Numbered from the stretch's first letter, positions 44,695-55,189 are shown. The stretch is DNA of 64,000 nucleotides from Hippopus hippopus (GCA_946811185.2 OX328100.1:20944999-21008998), one strand, 5' to 3'. The notes: generated by a model not told the origin, from the letters alone. Numbers and translations are program-made.

Positions 44695-47301
44695 TTAAAG
44701 CATGCCTTTAGTGTTGTGATCAGGGTACATTTGTAAGTGTTTCTCTAGTTCTTTTGGCTTGGCAAATGTTGAGGTACAGACACCACATATGAAAGGTTTG
44801 ACATCTGGGTGTCTTGTTGTACGATGATACTTTAAATCATCTCCCCTGAAGAAAGCCATCGGGCACAAATCACACTTGTACGGTTTTTCCCCGGTGTGGT
44901 ATCGCACATGACGTTCTCGATTCGGCCTCGACGTAAACACTTTCCCACAAAAAGAGCAGATAAAGCGGCGATGTACCGCCGTGCCATGATGATCGAAGCT
45001 CTCGAAATCCTGGAATGTTTCCTCACATACTTCACAAGTAAATGGAGCTTTGGTCTTAAATAAAATGTCTGGTGTGACCACCTTCTCAAATCCAGGGTTA
45101 CGAACCTTTAAATTCAGCGTAGTTGGACCAATTGCTTTGCTCTCATTCGATGAGGAATCACTTATGTCTATATCCATTGCGTTATCGTTATATTCGTTTG
45201 GCGAGTGCAGTTTTCTTTGGTGTAACTTTGCCTTTATGCCTGCATGAATATAAGAAAATGGTTTCTTTGTAATTTTAGGTTGATATCTATTAATTCCAAA
45301 GTGTCGTTGATCACTAGAAGGAAAACGCTTACCACCACTGCCAAGCGTGTGAGGATCATTGGAATAAATGCTACTAGTAGAGACTGGACTATATCTTGAA
45401 CTTGATATAGGCACAGGCTTTGCCCAAGTACTCTTTGGGGAGTGAACCTGAGGTTTTATCCCAAACTTTTGTTGAATTGCAAGCACTTGTTTCACAGCAT
45501 CGGCAGTAATGGCCATCTCCGCTGGTGTCAACTTTGTTCTATCTTTGAGGCCTGCGAGCAGACCAGTTTGATACTGACTCCTACTATCAACATCTGTCTC
45601 TTGGTCAAATAATTTGTTTCTATTTGGAAGGTCGCAAAGAGTTTCCTCATTGTATAGTCGATCTTCATTATCTGCCTGAGTAAGATCTTCAAACGGTGAA
45701 GTACTTAGGTTTTGTGGTTCACTTTCACTGTGATCCTCTGGAATGTCATGTAAGTTTTTGTCATTTTGAGCCAAACCAGTTTCATGAGTATTGTTAATAT
45801 GATCCTGCAATAATTTTTCTGTTTCAAATCCTTGGTTACATTCGGTACACCAGTAGTCATTTGAATGTCCATCATCAGTCGGTTTTCTGTTTGTGGTATT
45901 ATTTTTATCTACTTCAATTTTATTGTTGTTGAGTTCACTGAGTTCCAGATGTCTTGGGTCGTCCGTATCCATCTCTATCGCAGCATCCTCCGATTTTCTG
46001 GGTTTCTCAGCTGTTTTATCGTAGAGACTTTTTTCGCCACTTGTCACGACATGTGTCAGCAGATGATCTCTCAAGTTGCTGGCAAGCCTAAATGTTTTGC
46101 CACAGACGTTACACATGAACTGCCCTTGGACAACATGGGAGATTTCATGTTTATGAAACTGTTCGTAAGTAGGGAGATTAAGATCACAAAAACAGCAAGC
46201 ATAATTTTGAACTAGATCGTCGCCTTTGTGCAGTTTTAGATGGGTGGTGTAGCTAAATGGATCGCTGAATGAAATTTCACAATGATCACATTTGTAGGTT
46301 TTTGGTGGACCATGTGTGAGCATATGTTTTTTGTAAACGAGTCCATTGGATCCTTTAAATGAGCAAATTGTACACCTATATTCCTTTAAGTCTGGGTGCA
46401 TCTTCTTGTGTTTTTCAAAGGTCGGAATATCAGCAAACACCTCGCCACACTGGGTACAGATTTGAAATAATGCTGCGTTGTGTTCCTTTATCATGTGTGC
46501 TCTAATAAAAGACCTGTCAGAATATCCTGTATAACAAAGGGAACAGCGGAAGGGTTTGCTAAATGTGTGACGTAAAAGATGGCGTTTGTAATCGTCATTT
46601 CTGGCAAAACTTTCCATGCACTGTCTACACGTATACGGTTTGACCCCGGTGTGAATACGGACATGTCTCTTCATATTGTTCCTTGAGGTAAAAGTTGACA
46701 GACAAACACGGCATATATGTTGACTGTGTACCTTTAAACAATGACTCTCGTAGGCATTTACATCATGAAGCACTTCGTGACATTTCTTACAAGGAATATT
46801 AATATCCGTGGAAACTGGAAGTTTCTGTATCTGTACCTCTAATGTATCACTTTGTGCAGAGGAAGATTCGTTGTTTTCTGCAAAATGCTTTCCATTATTA
46901 TCGTTATCTGCGGTTGTGTCACCTATATCAGATGGTTTGTGATTACTGGAATCTTGTCTGTTTTCTACATTCTGGTCTTTGTCTCTCTCTTCGACATTTT
47001 CCACCTTGACAGGAACTAAAGTGGTATCGTAGTGAACGTTCGGTGGTTGAGACACCTGTGTAATACTTATACCTCCATTTAAGGTCTTATTCACCGCTGA
47101 TAGATTGTTTGGATCGTCTTTAACAGTAGTACCTTGCTTTAGGAAAAGCTCATGAATTCTGACAATATGAACCTTGTTCCGATCTACCGTCAAGCTCACA
47201 ATCCCGTCCACCTCCAGCTGGAAATTATAATTGACTGCTTCCCGGCATAAGGTCAAGATAGACTGTTTTAATAGCCGGGTCACAAAATTCCGGTCATCCA
47301 T
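44695..47301 (-). CDS. C2H2 zinc-finger protein, 14 fingers, 868 aa
   Basis: This is a single large coding exon read from the ATG at 47301 (M-D-D-R-N-F). An in-frame ATG further up (47334) lies beyond a good acceptor (TATTTTCAG, AG at 47319-47320), so it is probably intronic and I prefer the start at 47301. Residues about 4-50 form a conserved-looking region with an L-C-R-E-A-V-N-Y and L-E-V-D-G-I-V-S-L-T-V-D pattern, which I associate from memory with other invertebrate zinc-finger proteins. Residues about 50-170 are acidic and low complexity. Nine C-x2-C-x12-H-x3/4-H fingers run from 171 to 417, a lone tenth sits at 485-506, a disordered Ser/Asp/Asn-rich stretch follows, and four fingers lie at 756-862. 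The last finger has unusual H-x6-H spacing. TG(V/E)KPY linkers join fingers 2-3 and 12-13. This suggests a nuclear, sequence-specific DNA-binding regulator; its target is unknown. I do not recognise a named orthologue. Confidence 0.93.
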   Translation of the reverse strand: MDDRNFVTRLLKQSILTLCREAVNYNFQLEVDGIVSLTVDRNKVHIVRIHELFLKQGTTVKDDPNNLSAVNKTLNGGISITQVSQPPNVHYDTTLVPVKVENVEERDKDQNVENRQDSSNHKPSDIGDTTADNDNNGKHFAENNESSSAQSDTLEVQIQKLPVSTDINIPCKKCHEVLHDVNAYESHCLKVHSQHICRVCLSTFTSRNNMKRHVRIHTGVKPYTCRQCMESFARNDDYKRHLLRHTFSKPFRCSLCYTGYSDRSFIRAHMIKEHNAALFQICTQCGEVFADIPTFEKHKKMHPDLKEYRCTICSFKGSNGLVYKKHMLTHGPPKTYKCDHCEISFSDPFSYTTHLKLHKGDDLVQNYACCFCDLNLPTYEQFHKHEISHVVQGQFMCNVCGKTFRLASNLRDHLLTHVVTSGEKSLYDKTAEKPRKSEDAAIEMDTDDPRHLELSELNNNKIEVDKNNTTNRKPTDDGHSNDYWCTECNQGFETEKLLQDHINNTHETGLAQNDKNLHDIPEDHSESEPQNLSTSPFEDLTQADNEDRLYNEETLCDLPNRNKLFDQETDVDSRSQYQTGLLAGLKDRTKLTPAEMAITADAVKQVLAIQQKFGIKPQVHSPKSTWAKPVPISSSRYSPVSTSSIYSNDPHTLGSGGKRFPSSDQRHFGINRYQPKITKKPFSYIHAGIKAKLHQRKLHSPNEYNDNAMDIDISDSSSNESKAIGPTTLNLKVRNPGFEKVVTPDILFKTKAPFTCEVCEETFQDFESFDHHGTAVHRRFICSFCGKVFTSRPNRERHVRYHTGEKPYKCDLCPMAFFRGDDLKYHRTTRHPDVKPFICGVCTSTFAKPKELEKHLQMYPDHNTKGML

Positions 47302-47316
47302 GGAGTTTCGTATCGC

Positions 47317-47328
47317 ACCTGAAAATAT
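47317..47328 (-). promoter_or_regulatory. Splice acceptor upstream of the zinc-finger coding exon
   Basis: On the minus strand the sequence reads ATATTTTCAG|GTGCG just before the start codon, a strong 3' splice site. It implies at least one separate 5' untranslated exon at higher coordinates and argues against the in-frame upstream Met at 47334 being the start. Confidence 0.65.
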
Positions 47329-47392
47329 AAACATGTCAATGATATATTCTATGTACGCAATTTATTGTCAGTTTGCTCATCATTTATTGTCA

Positions 47393-47521
47393 GTTTGCTG
47401 ACTGGCTAAACCGAATGGTTTAGCCACTAAGAAGTTGTGTTACATACAAATTTAGAAAATCTCAGATAGATCTATGACGACTTACAACGATTTTAAGAAC
47501 GGTTGGTGAATACGTAACCTG
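47393..47521. mobile_element. Family D MITE, half copy
   Basis: 'ggctaaaccgaatggtttagcca' hairpin apex and the right arm to 'aacggttggtgaatacgta'. Confidence 0.6.
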
Positions 47522-47734
47522 TTTTTATCTCCTTCGACCTGTTTATACCACAGGGTATTTGTAACTATCTGAATTTTCTAGAAAGAGTAGGGCCTACCAT
47601 CCAAAAATCATTTGTACGCAATCTGCTATAAATTGGTGCAGTGATATAGATTATATAGGTAGAGAAGATGTTTAACCCATTATTAACTGTTTTTGATAAA
47701 AAAAATGGCTATTATGAAATTATTTGGAATGTTA

Positions 47735-47875
47735 CCACGGTTGTGAGTTATGAGGCGCAATGAATAAACTCGGGCTATCGTCCTTCGATCATTTATTGTG
47801 CCTCATAACTCACAATCGTGGTTTATTCAACGAAAAGCCACGATGGAAAGAAGATTATTTCTTAATTCTAACATA
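47735..47875. repeat. Inverted repeat (hairpin) element J
   Basis: 'acggttgtgagttatgaggcgcaatgaataaa' is inverted at 47790-47828 ('tttattgtgcctcataactcacaatcgtggttt'). The adjacent phrase 'ccacgatggaaagaagattatttcttaa' recurs at 48419-48447, suggesting the ends of a larger (~700-base) element. Confidence 0.6.
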
Positions 47876-48400
47876 AAACGTGAATTCGGCTCTAAAAACA
47901 AAGTGCAACTGAAGCGTGATAAGATCAACGTCATTCTATATAAAGTGACGTCATTGTATTTAAAGTAAGTCGCCCATGGCTATTCCATGTCCCCGCCCTC
48001 GGATATTTTACCGATGAAAGTCACTTGACGTAAACAAATCGTCATTTTCCTCTACTCGACCAAGGAGGAAGGAAAAACTCAAGGATTTACCGATTTAGTA
48101 TTTTGATCAAAGATAACAATGATGAAACTATTTGAAATGTTACCGATAACCACATGTAAATTATGTCTTTTCATGTTGAAGATTAACATCGAAACTGGCA
48201 GATGTCGCATTGGAAATCGGATAAGGAGTGGGTGAGGTAATATTCAAAGCATTTGAAGCGACTGCGACTCTAGATAATGCATGACGATACATTCATTTTT
48301 CTTTGTCGTTTGAAAGGGAGAAAGTAAAATAGTAAAACTGTTTTTTTGTGTGGGTGTGTTTGATGCCTAAAGTTTTATTTAAATTTTGAACTTAAATTTA
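47876..48400. other. No gene seen; possible body of element J
   Basis: Contains 'gtgacgtcattgtattt' and 'gtcacttgacgtaaac' motifs similar in style to family G bodies. No coding support. Confidence 0.35.
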
Positions 48401-48447
48401 AATTTATTGAACGATGAACCACGATAGAAAGATGACTATTTCTTAAA

Positions 48448-48650
48448 CAAACAGTCCCTAGTTTTATCGATCCTGAAGAAGTATTTTGAAAACATTGTTG
48501 GAGAAAGAGAAAATGCTGGTAACCAGCATTTTCTCTTTTTCCAACAATATTTTCTACCCTTTCTAATTCAACTCCTATCATTTCAGCCACACTAAATTAT
48601 ATGTCTGTGAATGCTTTCAAGTTTGCTCGGGTCTAAAATTTTGCATGACG
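48448..48650 (-). mobile_element. Family A MITE
   Basis: AACAGTCCCTAGTTTTATCG left arm, hairpin with ATGCTGGTAACCAGCAT apex, right terminus eroded. Confidence 0.72.
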
Positions 48651-48659
48651 GACGCCAAA

Positions 48660-49165
48660 TTATGTCCTTTCCTTAAAACTCCCCATGACCACGTTGAAAA
48701 AAAAAAAAAAAAAATAAGTGAAAAGGAGCAATCACATGCTTCCTTTCCCATTATAATTCAATAGGCCGTCCAATGCAGGCATACTAGTTTAAGTTGTATT
48801 TATGCAGTTAATGCTCCGTGAAACTTTTCTCAGGGGGGCAGCTATTCACATTTTTAAAATCTCAACAAACTTATTAAATGATTTATCAATGAATTAAGCA
48901 AAGCGATAGCAGGCTAATCATCAGTAAAGAAGATTGACAAAATTGAAAAAAAAAAATTTTCTGCGGTATTCCCTTCATGAGCTACGTAGCCTCTTATGAT
49001 ACTTTCCGATTATGTCCAAAGACTTGTAGAGATTTCACATGATCAACAGCACGCGTCGATCACGAGGATTCGCATTCAAATCAGTACGATGTCGTCATAT
49101 CTGATGTAATAAAACAGATGAAGTAAAATTCCCAGTAGAGGCCAAAATATCAAAGCAGGTGTCAT
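48660..49165. other. No gene seen
   Basis: Poly-A tracts at 48697-48713 and 48944-48956. Nothing else recognisable. Confidence 0.35.
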
Positions 49166-49169
49166 AATA

Positions 49170-49429
49170 CATTTAAATTTTAATCATACAATTAAAAGTA
49201 TGGAACATATTGTGGAGGTGACACTCTGTTATCGTGTGGTCGGACCATGTGTTAGTCGTTGGCAGAAAAAAGAATTTTAAAATCAGGCAAAAAGTAAACA
49301 AAAGACACTGCTACCTGGCAGGTTTTAACCTAGTTTTGAAATTAATTTCTCTATAAGCGACTAACACTTGGACCGGCCGTCTTCACAATAGTTTCCATAC
49401 TTTTAAATGGTATGATATAAATTTAAATG
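49170..49429. mobile_element. Family K inverted-repeat element
   Basis: CATTTAAATTTTAATCATAC at the left and its near complement at the right, arms about 70 bases including 'aagtatggaa' and 'gtgttagtcg'. ~260 bases, no coding. Confidence 0.78.
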
Positions 49430-49659
49430 CATTTAAACACCCGCATTGTTTACTTTTGGGCTTTATTGTTACTTTTACAATTGCAAAACGACCATTCCAT
49501 TATCTAAGCGTAAAATTTTGCCTTGTTTTTTTTTACCGAATGTAACAGTACAGTTTCTACTTGATGAAAAAGAAATATATACTTGTATTTATCGGTGTTT
49601 TGCAAGAAATTTTGATTTACGGAATAAAACTTTATAGCCCCCTTTAAGACTGGTAAAAG

Positions 49660-49868
49660 TAAAGGTTGCTAAGCGCTATTCAAGGACCTTTTGCAGACAT
49701 TGTAGATCCAAGATCAGAATGCATAGGCTGTGCAGTCTGATATATGATGTACACTGTCCGATAAGAAGATATTTCTCCCCAAAAATACCTTTAACATAGC
49801 AAAATCACTGTTTTTACTATCGGCTTAAAAGTTTTATTTAACCTATTGAGCGGGATAAGGGTTGAACT
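49660..49868 (+). mobile_element. Family B MITE
   Basis: 'aaaggttgctaagcgct-ttcaaggaccttttgcagac' start, decayed centre, 'gagcgggataagggttgaa' end. Confidence 0.7.
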
Positions 49869-49904
49869 AAATCTTTCTGCGGTTTTCCACTTTCAGCCAT
49901 TTTT

Positions 49905-50075
49905 ACTTTTTTTTCGGCGTAGCTCAATTTGCTGGCTTTTGACCTACTTTTTGGTACTGATAACAAATAAATACATCGAAATTTGTGATTGGTGAAAAAT
50001 GTAGACATGTTTATTTTACGGGTCCAAGCCTATTTGCTTGCAAATTTACGCCGTCTATCTTTTTTTTAAAACAAA
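49905..50075 (+). repeat. Dispersed repeat L, copy 1
   Basis: 'tttttcggcgtagctcaattt', 'gcttttgacctactttttggtactgataa' and 'gcaaatttacgccgtct' match 60252-60415 in order. Confidence 0.75.
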
Positions 50076-50261
50076 TATTTCTTGTTTTAAATTTCTTACT
50101 TTCCCCCGTCGGAAACCCCCGGGAAACATTCAGACAGGAAATGACATACATGACCTCTCCATGTGGAAAATTATTTCCGTGACGAAAATTTATCCTGTTA
50201 TCAGGCTACTGGCAAACCAGGCCCAGTACGTGGCGGTATTTTTCCCTCACCTTTACCTCTT

Positions 50262-50400
50262 AACTCTTTCGCAACGATGGATGCCATTGCGGCCAGTGTA
50301 GATCAAGATCAGACTGCACGGACGTGCAGTCTGATCTTTGATCTACACTGTCCGCTTTGCTGAAACACTATAAACAAAAGTAGCCATGAAACGGCAATTA
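50262..50400 (+). mobile_element. Family B element, centre well preserved
   Basis: 'gtagatcaagatcagactgcac' and 'gtgcagtctgatctttgatctacactgtccgc' form an almost perfect palindrome with a 5-base apex. Confidence 0.7.
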
Positions 50401-50457
50401 TTGAGGTCTTATTTCTTTACTGAAAATGTCTTTTGGGTTTAATCGGCACTCCAGTGG

Positions 50458-50600
50458 TTAACTCCATAACTCCAGACTTTTCCCGATTCGAAAGCATTTG
50501 CAGGCGATGAAAAAATGCAGCTCAACAGTTGGAACTGTTATATGAAAAGGTTAAAAGTATTGTGAGAAAAGAAAAAAAAAAAACGCTGGTTAACAACTTA
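50458..50600 (+). mobile_element. Family A MITE, partial
   Basis: 'ttaactccataactccagacttttcc' then left arm; it breaks in the hairpin at 'aacgctggttaacaac'. Confidence 0.55.
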
Positions 50601-50604
50601 ATAG

Positions 50605-50827
50605 TAAACGACAAAACTTTAGATTTTTCCAAATTCGAAAGCATTTACAGACGATAAAAAAATGCAGCTCAAATGTTAGGTTTTTTTTTATTTGAAAAGG
50701 TAGAAAATATTGCGGGAAAAGCGGATAGAAATGCTTGTTACCAGCATTTTCGACTTTTCCTAAATGTTTTCAAAAGCTTTCTTCCTCAGCGTTGTTAAAA
50801 CTCGGGATCATGAGGTAAAAGGTTAAA
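50605..50827 (+). mobile_element. Family A MITE
   Basis: Starts within 'aaacgacaaaactttag', hairpin apex ATGCTTGTTACCAGCAT, 'gaggtaaaaggttaa' end. Confidence 0.7.
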
Positions 50828-51049
50828 TTGAAATGAAAGTTTCCGGCTGATATTGAAATAAAAAAAAAAAATCGAAAGACTATTATTTCAAATGTGTTAT
50901 AATTTTAAAGGTGTGTGCCCCCCTTCCACCCCCCCCCCCACAAAAGGTTTCATCGTATCAAACAGTGTAATTGCATGATCAGACTGCACGTTCTGTGCAT
51001 ACTTATCTTGATCTACACCATCCGAAAAGTAAACACTTAACTCTTTATC

Positions 51050-51202
<153 letters not shown>

Positions 51203-51324
51203 TGACTAGACGCAACAATCCCGTCGTACAAAACAGGTTTTTCGACTTTTTTCTTGTAGTATTTGATGCAAAAAGGTGGAAATGTTATGGTATTCTCCAT
51301 GTTTTGAAACGAATTTTATCTTAA

Positions 51325-51531
51325 GGTCTACGGTCCCTAACTCTCATATTAAAATACGGAAGCTGTCGAGATTAGCCGAATAGCCTTCAGGAAACATCGA
51401 TGTTACACGATATTTACCGATGAGTTAGTGAGTCTACGGCCCCTAATTCTCATATTATATGACGGAAGCTGCCGACATTGGCTGAATAGCCTTTACGAAA
51501 ACGTCGATGTTTACCGATGTGTTAGGGGCCT
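51325..51531 (+). repeat. Direct tandem duplication, unit about 105 bases
   Basis: 'gtctacggtccctaactctcatatta' to 'tttaccgatgagttagtg' is repeated immediately with about 85% similarity. Confidence 0.8.
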
Positions 51532-51618
51532 TTGTTTCTTTGGCCTTTGTTTTCAGGCCTCTCTGTGAATAATCCGTAGCAGGATACTACGTTTAATACA
51601 AAGGATATTAAATTAGAT

Positions 51619-51872
51619 ATGAGCCATGCTCGGTGAAAAGGGGTTTAATGCATCTCTGGAATGCATTGTACTGACCAAGACATCACATAGTTATGGATCC
51701 ATTTTAACCAACAACCGGCTGATTTCTCAGGAATTGTCCTTCGACATGCAGAAAATTTACTAAATACAAAAAAGTTTCGACCCATGTCAGCCTGCGCGGA
51801 CTGCGCAGGCTGACATGGGTCGATACTTTTTTCCAGATGCATAAACCCCTATTTCACAGGGCACAGCCTATA
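51619..51872 (-). mobile_element. Family C MITE
   Basis: ATGAGCCATGCTCGGTGAAAA start. The best GC hairpin in the window lies at about 51777-51824, with arms CGACCCATGTCAGCCTGCGC around a GGACT-type loop. Confidence 0.82.
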
Positions 51873-52007
51873 TCCTCACCAATGTAATATTGAAAACATG
51901 AACAGGGGTAAAATAAAATTGCTTAAAACACAGTTTTCCTCATTTCTTCAAAAGCGGGGTTTTTTTTTTTAATAAAGAAACAGAATTTGCACAGTAGTAA
52001 ATTAACT

Positions 52008-52580
52008 CGTTACCCGACCTAAAAAATTTAGATTTGTCGAAATTAAAAGCATTTGCAGACGACAAATTAAATGTGTTTATTTATTGTATGGTGTTTAACA
52101 CCATTCTCAACATTATTTCAGTTATATTATATCGCGGCGGCCAGTGCAACTATCCATGCCTTTTCTGTAGTTTCTTTTACCAGTACTCCACACAATATTC
52201 TTTCCAAGCCCCCGGCTGCCTTCCCACATAACAATCGGCTGCTTTCCCACATAACAATCGTCGAAACAATGGTCAGAGGTGAGAGAGGAATCAATCCTGT
52301 CGCAATGACAATAATCGATCCTCGGAAAGAAATTGATTGAGCTCGGGATTAAAACCAGCGACCCTCTGTTCTCAAGTCCTGTACTCTACGGACTGAGCTA
52401 CCGTGGCTTTCCTCAAACTGAAAGTGTTTCAGACAATAGAATTTCTAATTGAAAAGGGTAGAAAACATTTAAGGCATTTAAGACAAAGGAGAAAATGCTA
52501 GTTGCTTAAATTTACTCCTTTTCCTACTATGTTTTCAAAAGCCTTCTTCCTAAGGGTAGTTGAAACTTGGGATTGAAAGG
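52008..52580 (+). mobile_element. Family A MITE split by a SINE
   Basis: Left part 52008-52078 (CTCGTTACCCGACC … gcagacgacaaattaaatg), right part from about 52410 ('gacaatagaatttctaattgaaaagggtag' and the hairpin). Confidence 0.68.
52080..52409 (-). repeat. tRNA-derived SINE nested in a family A MITE
   Basis: Complete body with a 25-base internal duplication ('ggctgc-ttcccacataacaatcg' twice) and a GCCACGGTAGCTCAGTCCGT head on the minus strand. Target duplication not clear. Confidence 0.78.
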
Positions 52581-52596
52581 TGATTTCAAGGTTATT

Positions 52597-53262
52597 TCTT
52601 TACAAAATATTAGGCATGTCCAATTGATTGATTGAATGGTGTTTTACGCCGCTTTCAACATTTTTTCAGTCATTTCACAGCGACAGCTCACCCATTCACG
52701 TACTTCCTGGGTTTAAGCAGAACAATGCTCTGAAAGACCCAATGGATTCAATGCGGCTCGAACCTGGGGCCTCCAGGTCATGGATCCTACACTCTATCAC
52801 TGAGCCACGCAGGACCTTCATACAAAGCACCTGCAGACAACAAATCAAAAGTGGCTAAAATGACAGGGAATGCCTTTGAAAGGTAAGAAAAACTGTAGGA
52901 AAAGGTTGAAATGCTAGTTACCAGCATTTTCTCTTTTCTCAACGTTGTTTTGACGAAGTATGTCTTTCAAAGGATAGAATAATGTATTGGAAATAAAAAA
53001 AAAAATATAGTTACCAGCATTTTGACCTTCCAACAATGTTTTGACAAGGTATGTCTTTGAAAGAGTAGAAAACCTTGTTTGGAAAAGGGAAAAATGTTCG
53101 TTACAAGCATATTCCCATTTCCCCAAAATATTTTGACATGGTTTCTCTTGAAAAGGGTAGAAAACTTTGTGGAAACCAGCATTTTCTCCTTTTCCCACAA
53201 TGTTTCGCGAAGCCTTTTTCCTCAGGGTCGATAAAACTCGGGATAGTCAGGTAAAGATTTAA
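52597..53262 (+). mobile_element. Family A MITE with SINE insertion and hairpin amplification
   Basis: A left end at about 52597 is interrupted by a SINE, then the arm resumes at 52816. The central hairpin region is present about four times in a row (near 52880-52960, 52970-53050, 53055-53150, 53155-53210), each with 'gtctttgaaa-ggtagaaaa…ccagcatttt'. The right arm ends in the TTAA at 53259-53262. Confidence 0.7.
52621..52815 (-). repeat. tRNA-derived SINE nested in a family A MITE
   Basis: Tail AATTGATTGATTGAATGG; head with TGGCTCAGTGATAGAGTG and GGTTCGAGCC on the minus strand. Related to the copy at 54246 but shorter. Confidence 0.75.
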
Positions 53263-53485
53263 CCCATTACTATACAATCCTGACTTTTAACGACCCCGAG
53301 AAAAAAGCTTTTGAAAACATTGTGGGGAAACGAATAAATGTTGGTAACCAGCATTTACTCCATTTCCCGCAATGTTTTCTATCCATGAAAGACAAATTTA
53401 ATGTTTTGAATCACCTTTAATTTGTCGTCTGCAAATGCTTTCAATTTGGACAAGGCTAAAATTTTGTCGTCTGATAAAACGTTAA
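53259..53485 (-). mobile_element. Family A MITE, shares TTAA with the previous copy
   Basis: TTAACCCATTACTATACAA start, 'gtctgataaaacgttaa' end; good hairpin. Confidence 0.78.
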
Positions 53486-53601
53486 GTTGAAACACTGCAA
53501 GCTTCGGTGCATTCAATGTCGTAAATTTCTTGCAAGCAAATTTGTTCCTGCACGTTAGGGGAAATACCTAAATATCCCGGTAAGGTATTACATAAGCATT
53601 G

Positions 53602-53820
53602 TACCCTTTACCGCACATAACTGATTTTTAAACGAGGAAAAGGGCGTTAGAAAACATTGTGGAAAAAGGAGAAAATGCTGGTAACCAGCATTTTCTCCTT
53701 TTCCCACAATGTTTTCTAACATTCCGAAGATAAATTTTAATGATTGAGTCACATTTATTTTGTCGTCTACAAATGCTTTCAATTTGGACAAGTCTAAAAT
53801 TTTGTCGTTTGGTTGAGTTA
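53602..53820 (-). mobile_element. Family A MITE
   Basis: 'taccctttaccgcacataac' start, 'tcgtttggttgagttaa' end; perfect long hairpin. Confidence 0.82.
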
Positions 53821-53925
53821 AATTTTACCTTTACGGTATTGTTACACCTGTAAGGCTTACGCCAAAATCCGAAACTGTTATTAATCACACAAGGCACAAA
53901 AAGGTTCAGAAAAAAAAAAGAAATA

Positions 53926-54145
53926 TGAGCGGCGCTCTGGCAAAAGAGGGTTTAATGCATTTTTGTAATGCATTTTACAAACCGAGTCGTCATATTTACG
54001 GATCCATTAAGGCTACAAATAGGTTGAATCATGATTTAGTATGGTCTTCAAACATGCAGAAAATTTGAAAATAACGAAAAGTTTCGTCAGGCTGACCCGT
54101 GCTGGAGACGCGTTAAACCCCCTTTTCACAGACCATGCTCAATAA
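53926..54145 (-). mobile_element. Family C MITE, GC hairpin collapsed
   Basis: GAGCGGCGCTCTGGCAAAAG start, CACAGACCATGCTCA end; only one arm of the GC hairpin is left. Confidence 0.68.
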
Positions 54146-54245
54146 AAACAGTTTTACATCCACATTGTTATAGAAAAAAACTTTTCGGAACGAAGCAAAT
54201 GTGTGCTTCAAGCAACCAAGAGCACAGGTGTAAGATGTCAATATT

Positions 54246-54482
54246 GACGAGGGGTCCTGCGTTGATCAGTGGTAAAGTGTTGGACTCGTGACCTGGAGGT
54301 CCCGGATTCGAGCCTCACTAGATCTCCTGGGTTTTTCGTGGTAGTGTCCTTGGGCAAGACACTTCAGAGCCCTAGCCCAGTACTGGTAAAATCCAGGAAA
54401 TACATTAATATGTGAGCTGTTGCCGCGATATGACTGAAATAATGATGAAAGCGACGTAAAATACCGTACAATCAATCAATCA
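54246..54482 (+). repeat. tRNA-derived SINE with target duplication
   Basis: Near-identical ATGTCA(A)TATT flanks (54235-54245 and 54483-54492). Head GGTCCTGCGTTGATCAGTGG with B-box-like GGATTCGAGCC; CAATCAATCAAT tail. Confidence 0.85.
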
Positions 54483-54559
54483 ATGTCATATTCTCGGTTG
54501 AAGGTACAATCCTATGAAACTTACCAAGAGTTTATCGTAAAAGGCTTGACTAAACATAC

Positions 54560-54650
54560 AGACAGTATCAATCAAAGATCAGTCTGTGCAAACTAATCTT
54601 ACTATATGCCGTCTGCAAAAGCGACTATGGCACTGAAATTGGCTAAATTC
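54560..54650. repeat. Family B fragment
   Basis: 'atcaaagatcagtctgtgcaaactaatctta' remains of the centre. Confidence 0.4.
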
Positions 54651-54744
54651 AAAGGGTCCCGAGTTTGCATCCAAGTTGGCCAAACTTTTTACGAGAATTC
54701 ATGATATTCATTGTGCAAAACCACATGAATAGATTCGTTTATCA

Positions 54745-55085
54745 TTATATATCTCACTGCTGAACATGGTCTCGGTGGTGTTTACGTGGGAAAGAAGCCA
54801 GAGGTTTCAAAAAGAGACTTGTGCGAAATACTAGTAAAACAAACTCCAGTAACGCATGTATCGGTGCACTTGCCGCCGTAGTGTAACTGAATTAATATAA
54901 ACAATCCATGACCTTTCTATGACGCGTTTCTAAGAGTGTTTCCTGTACTAGTGGAATCTACTTCGCACAGAACTGTTTTTCAAGCCAATGGCTCTTCTCT
55001 TACATAATCAACATTGAAATAGTGATCAGCCGTGAGAAGAGAATAGAATGAATTCTGTCATCAGTCCTCAAAAAAAGTTTAGCCG
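54745..55085. repeat. Two degenerate SINE pieces, opposite strands
   Basis: 54745-54900 resembles the head-to-tail order of the SINE on the plus strand; 54905-55085 ('ttttcaagccaatggct', 'cagtcctcaaaaaaagtttagccgagct') is a minus-strand body. Confidence 0.4.
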
Positions 55086-55189
55086 AGCTATTTTTGAAGA
55101 AAACGACGAGTTATTGTCGTAGTCCTGGCGTCGGTGTCTGCTTCGCCTGCGTCGTCGTCGTCGAACAAAAACTTATTTACTTTAAACTT

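Noticed and set aside
44832..45089. 85-codon minus-strand frame
   Set aside because: Shadow of the zinc-finger exon in another frame.
45865..46215. 116-codon plus-strand frame
   Set aside because: It lies opposite the zinc-finger coding exon and is a shadow of it.
47302..47334. In-frame upstream start adding 11 residues to the zinc-finger protein
   Set aside because: A strong acceptor lies between it and the preferred start, so this Met is probably in an intron.
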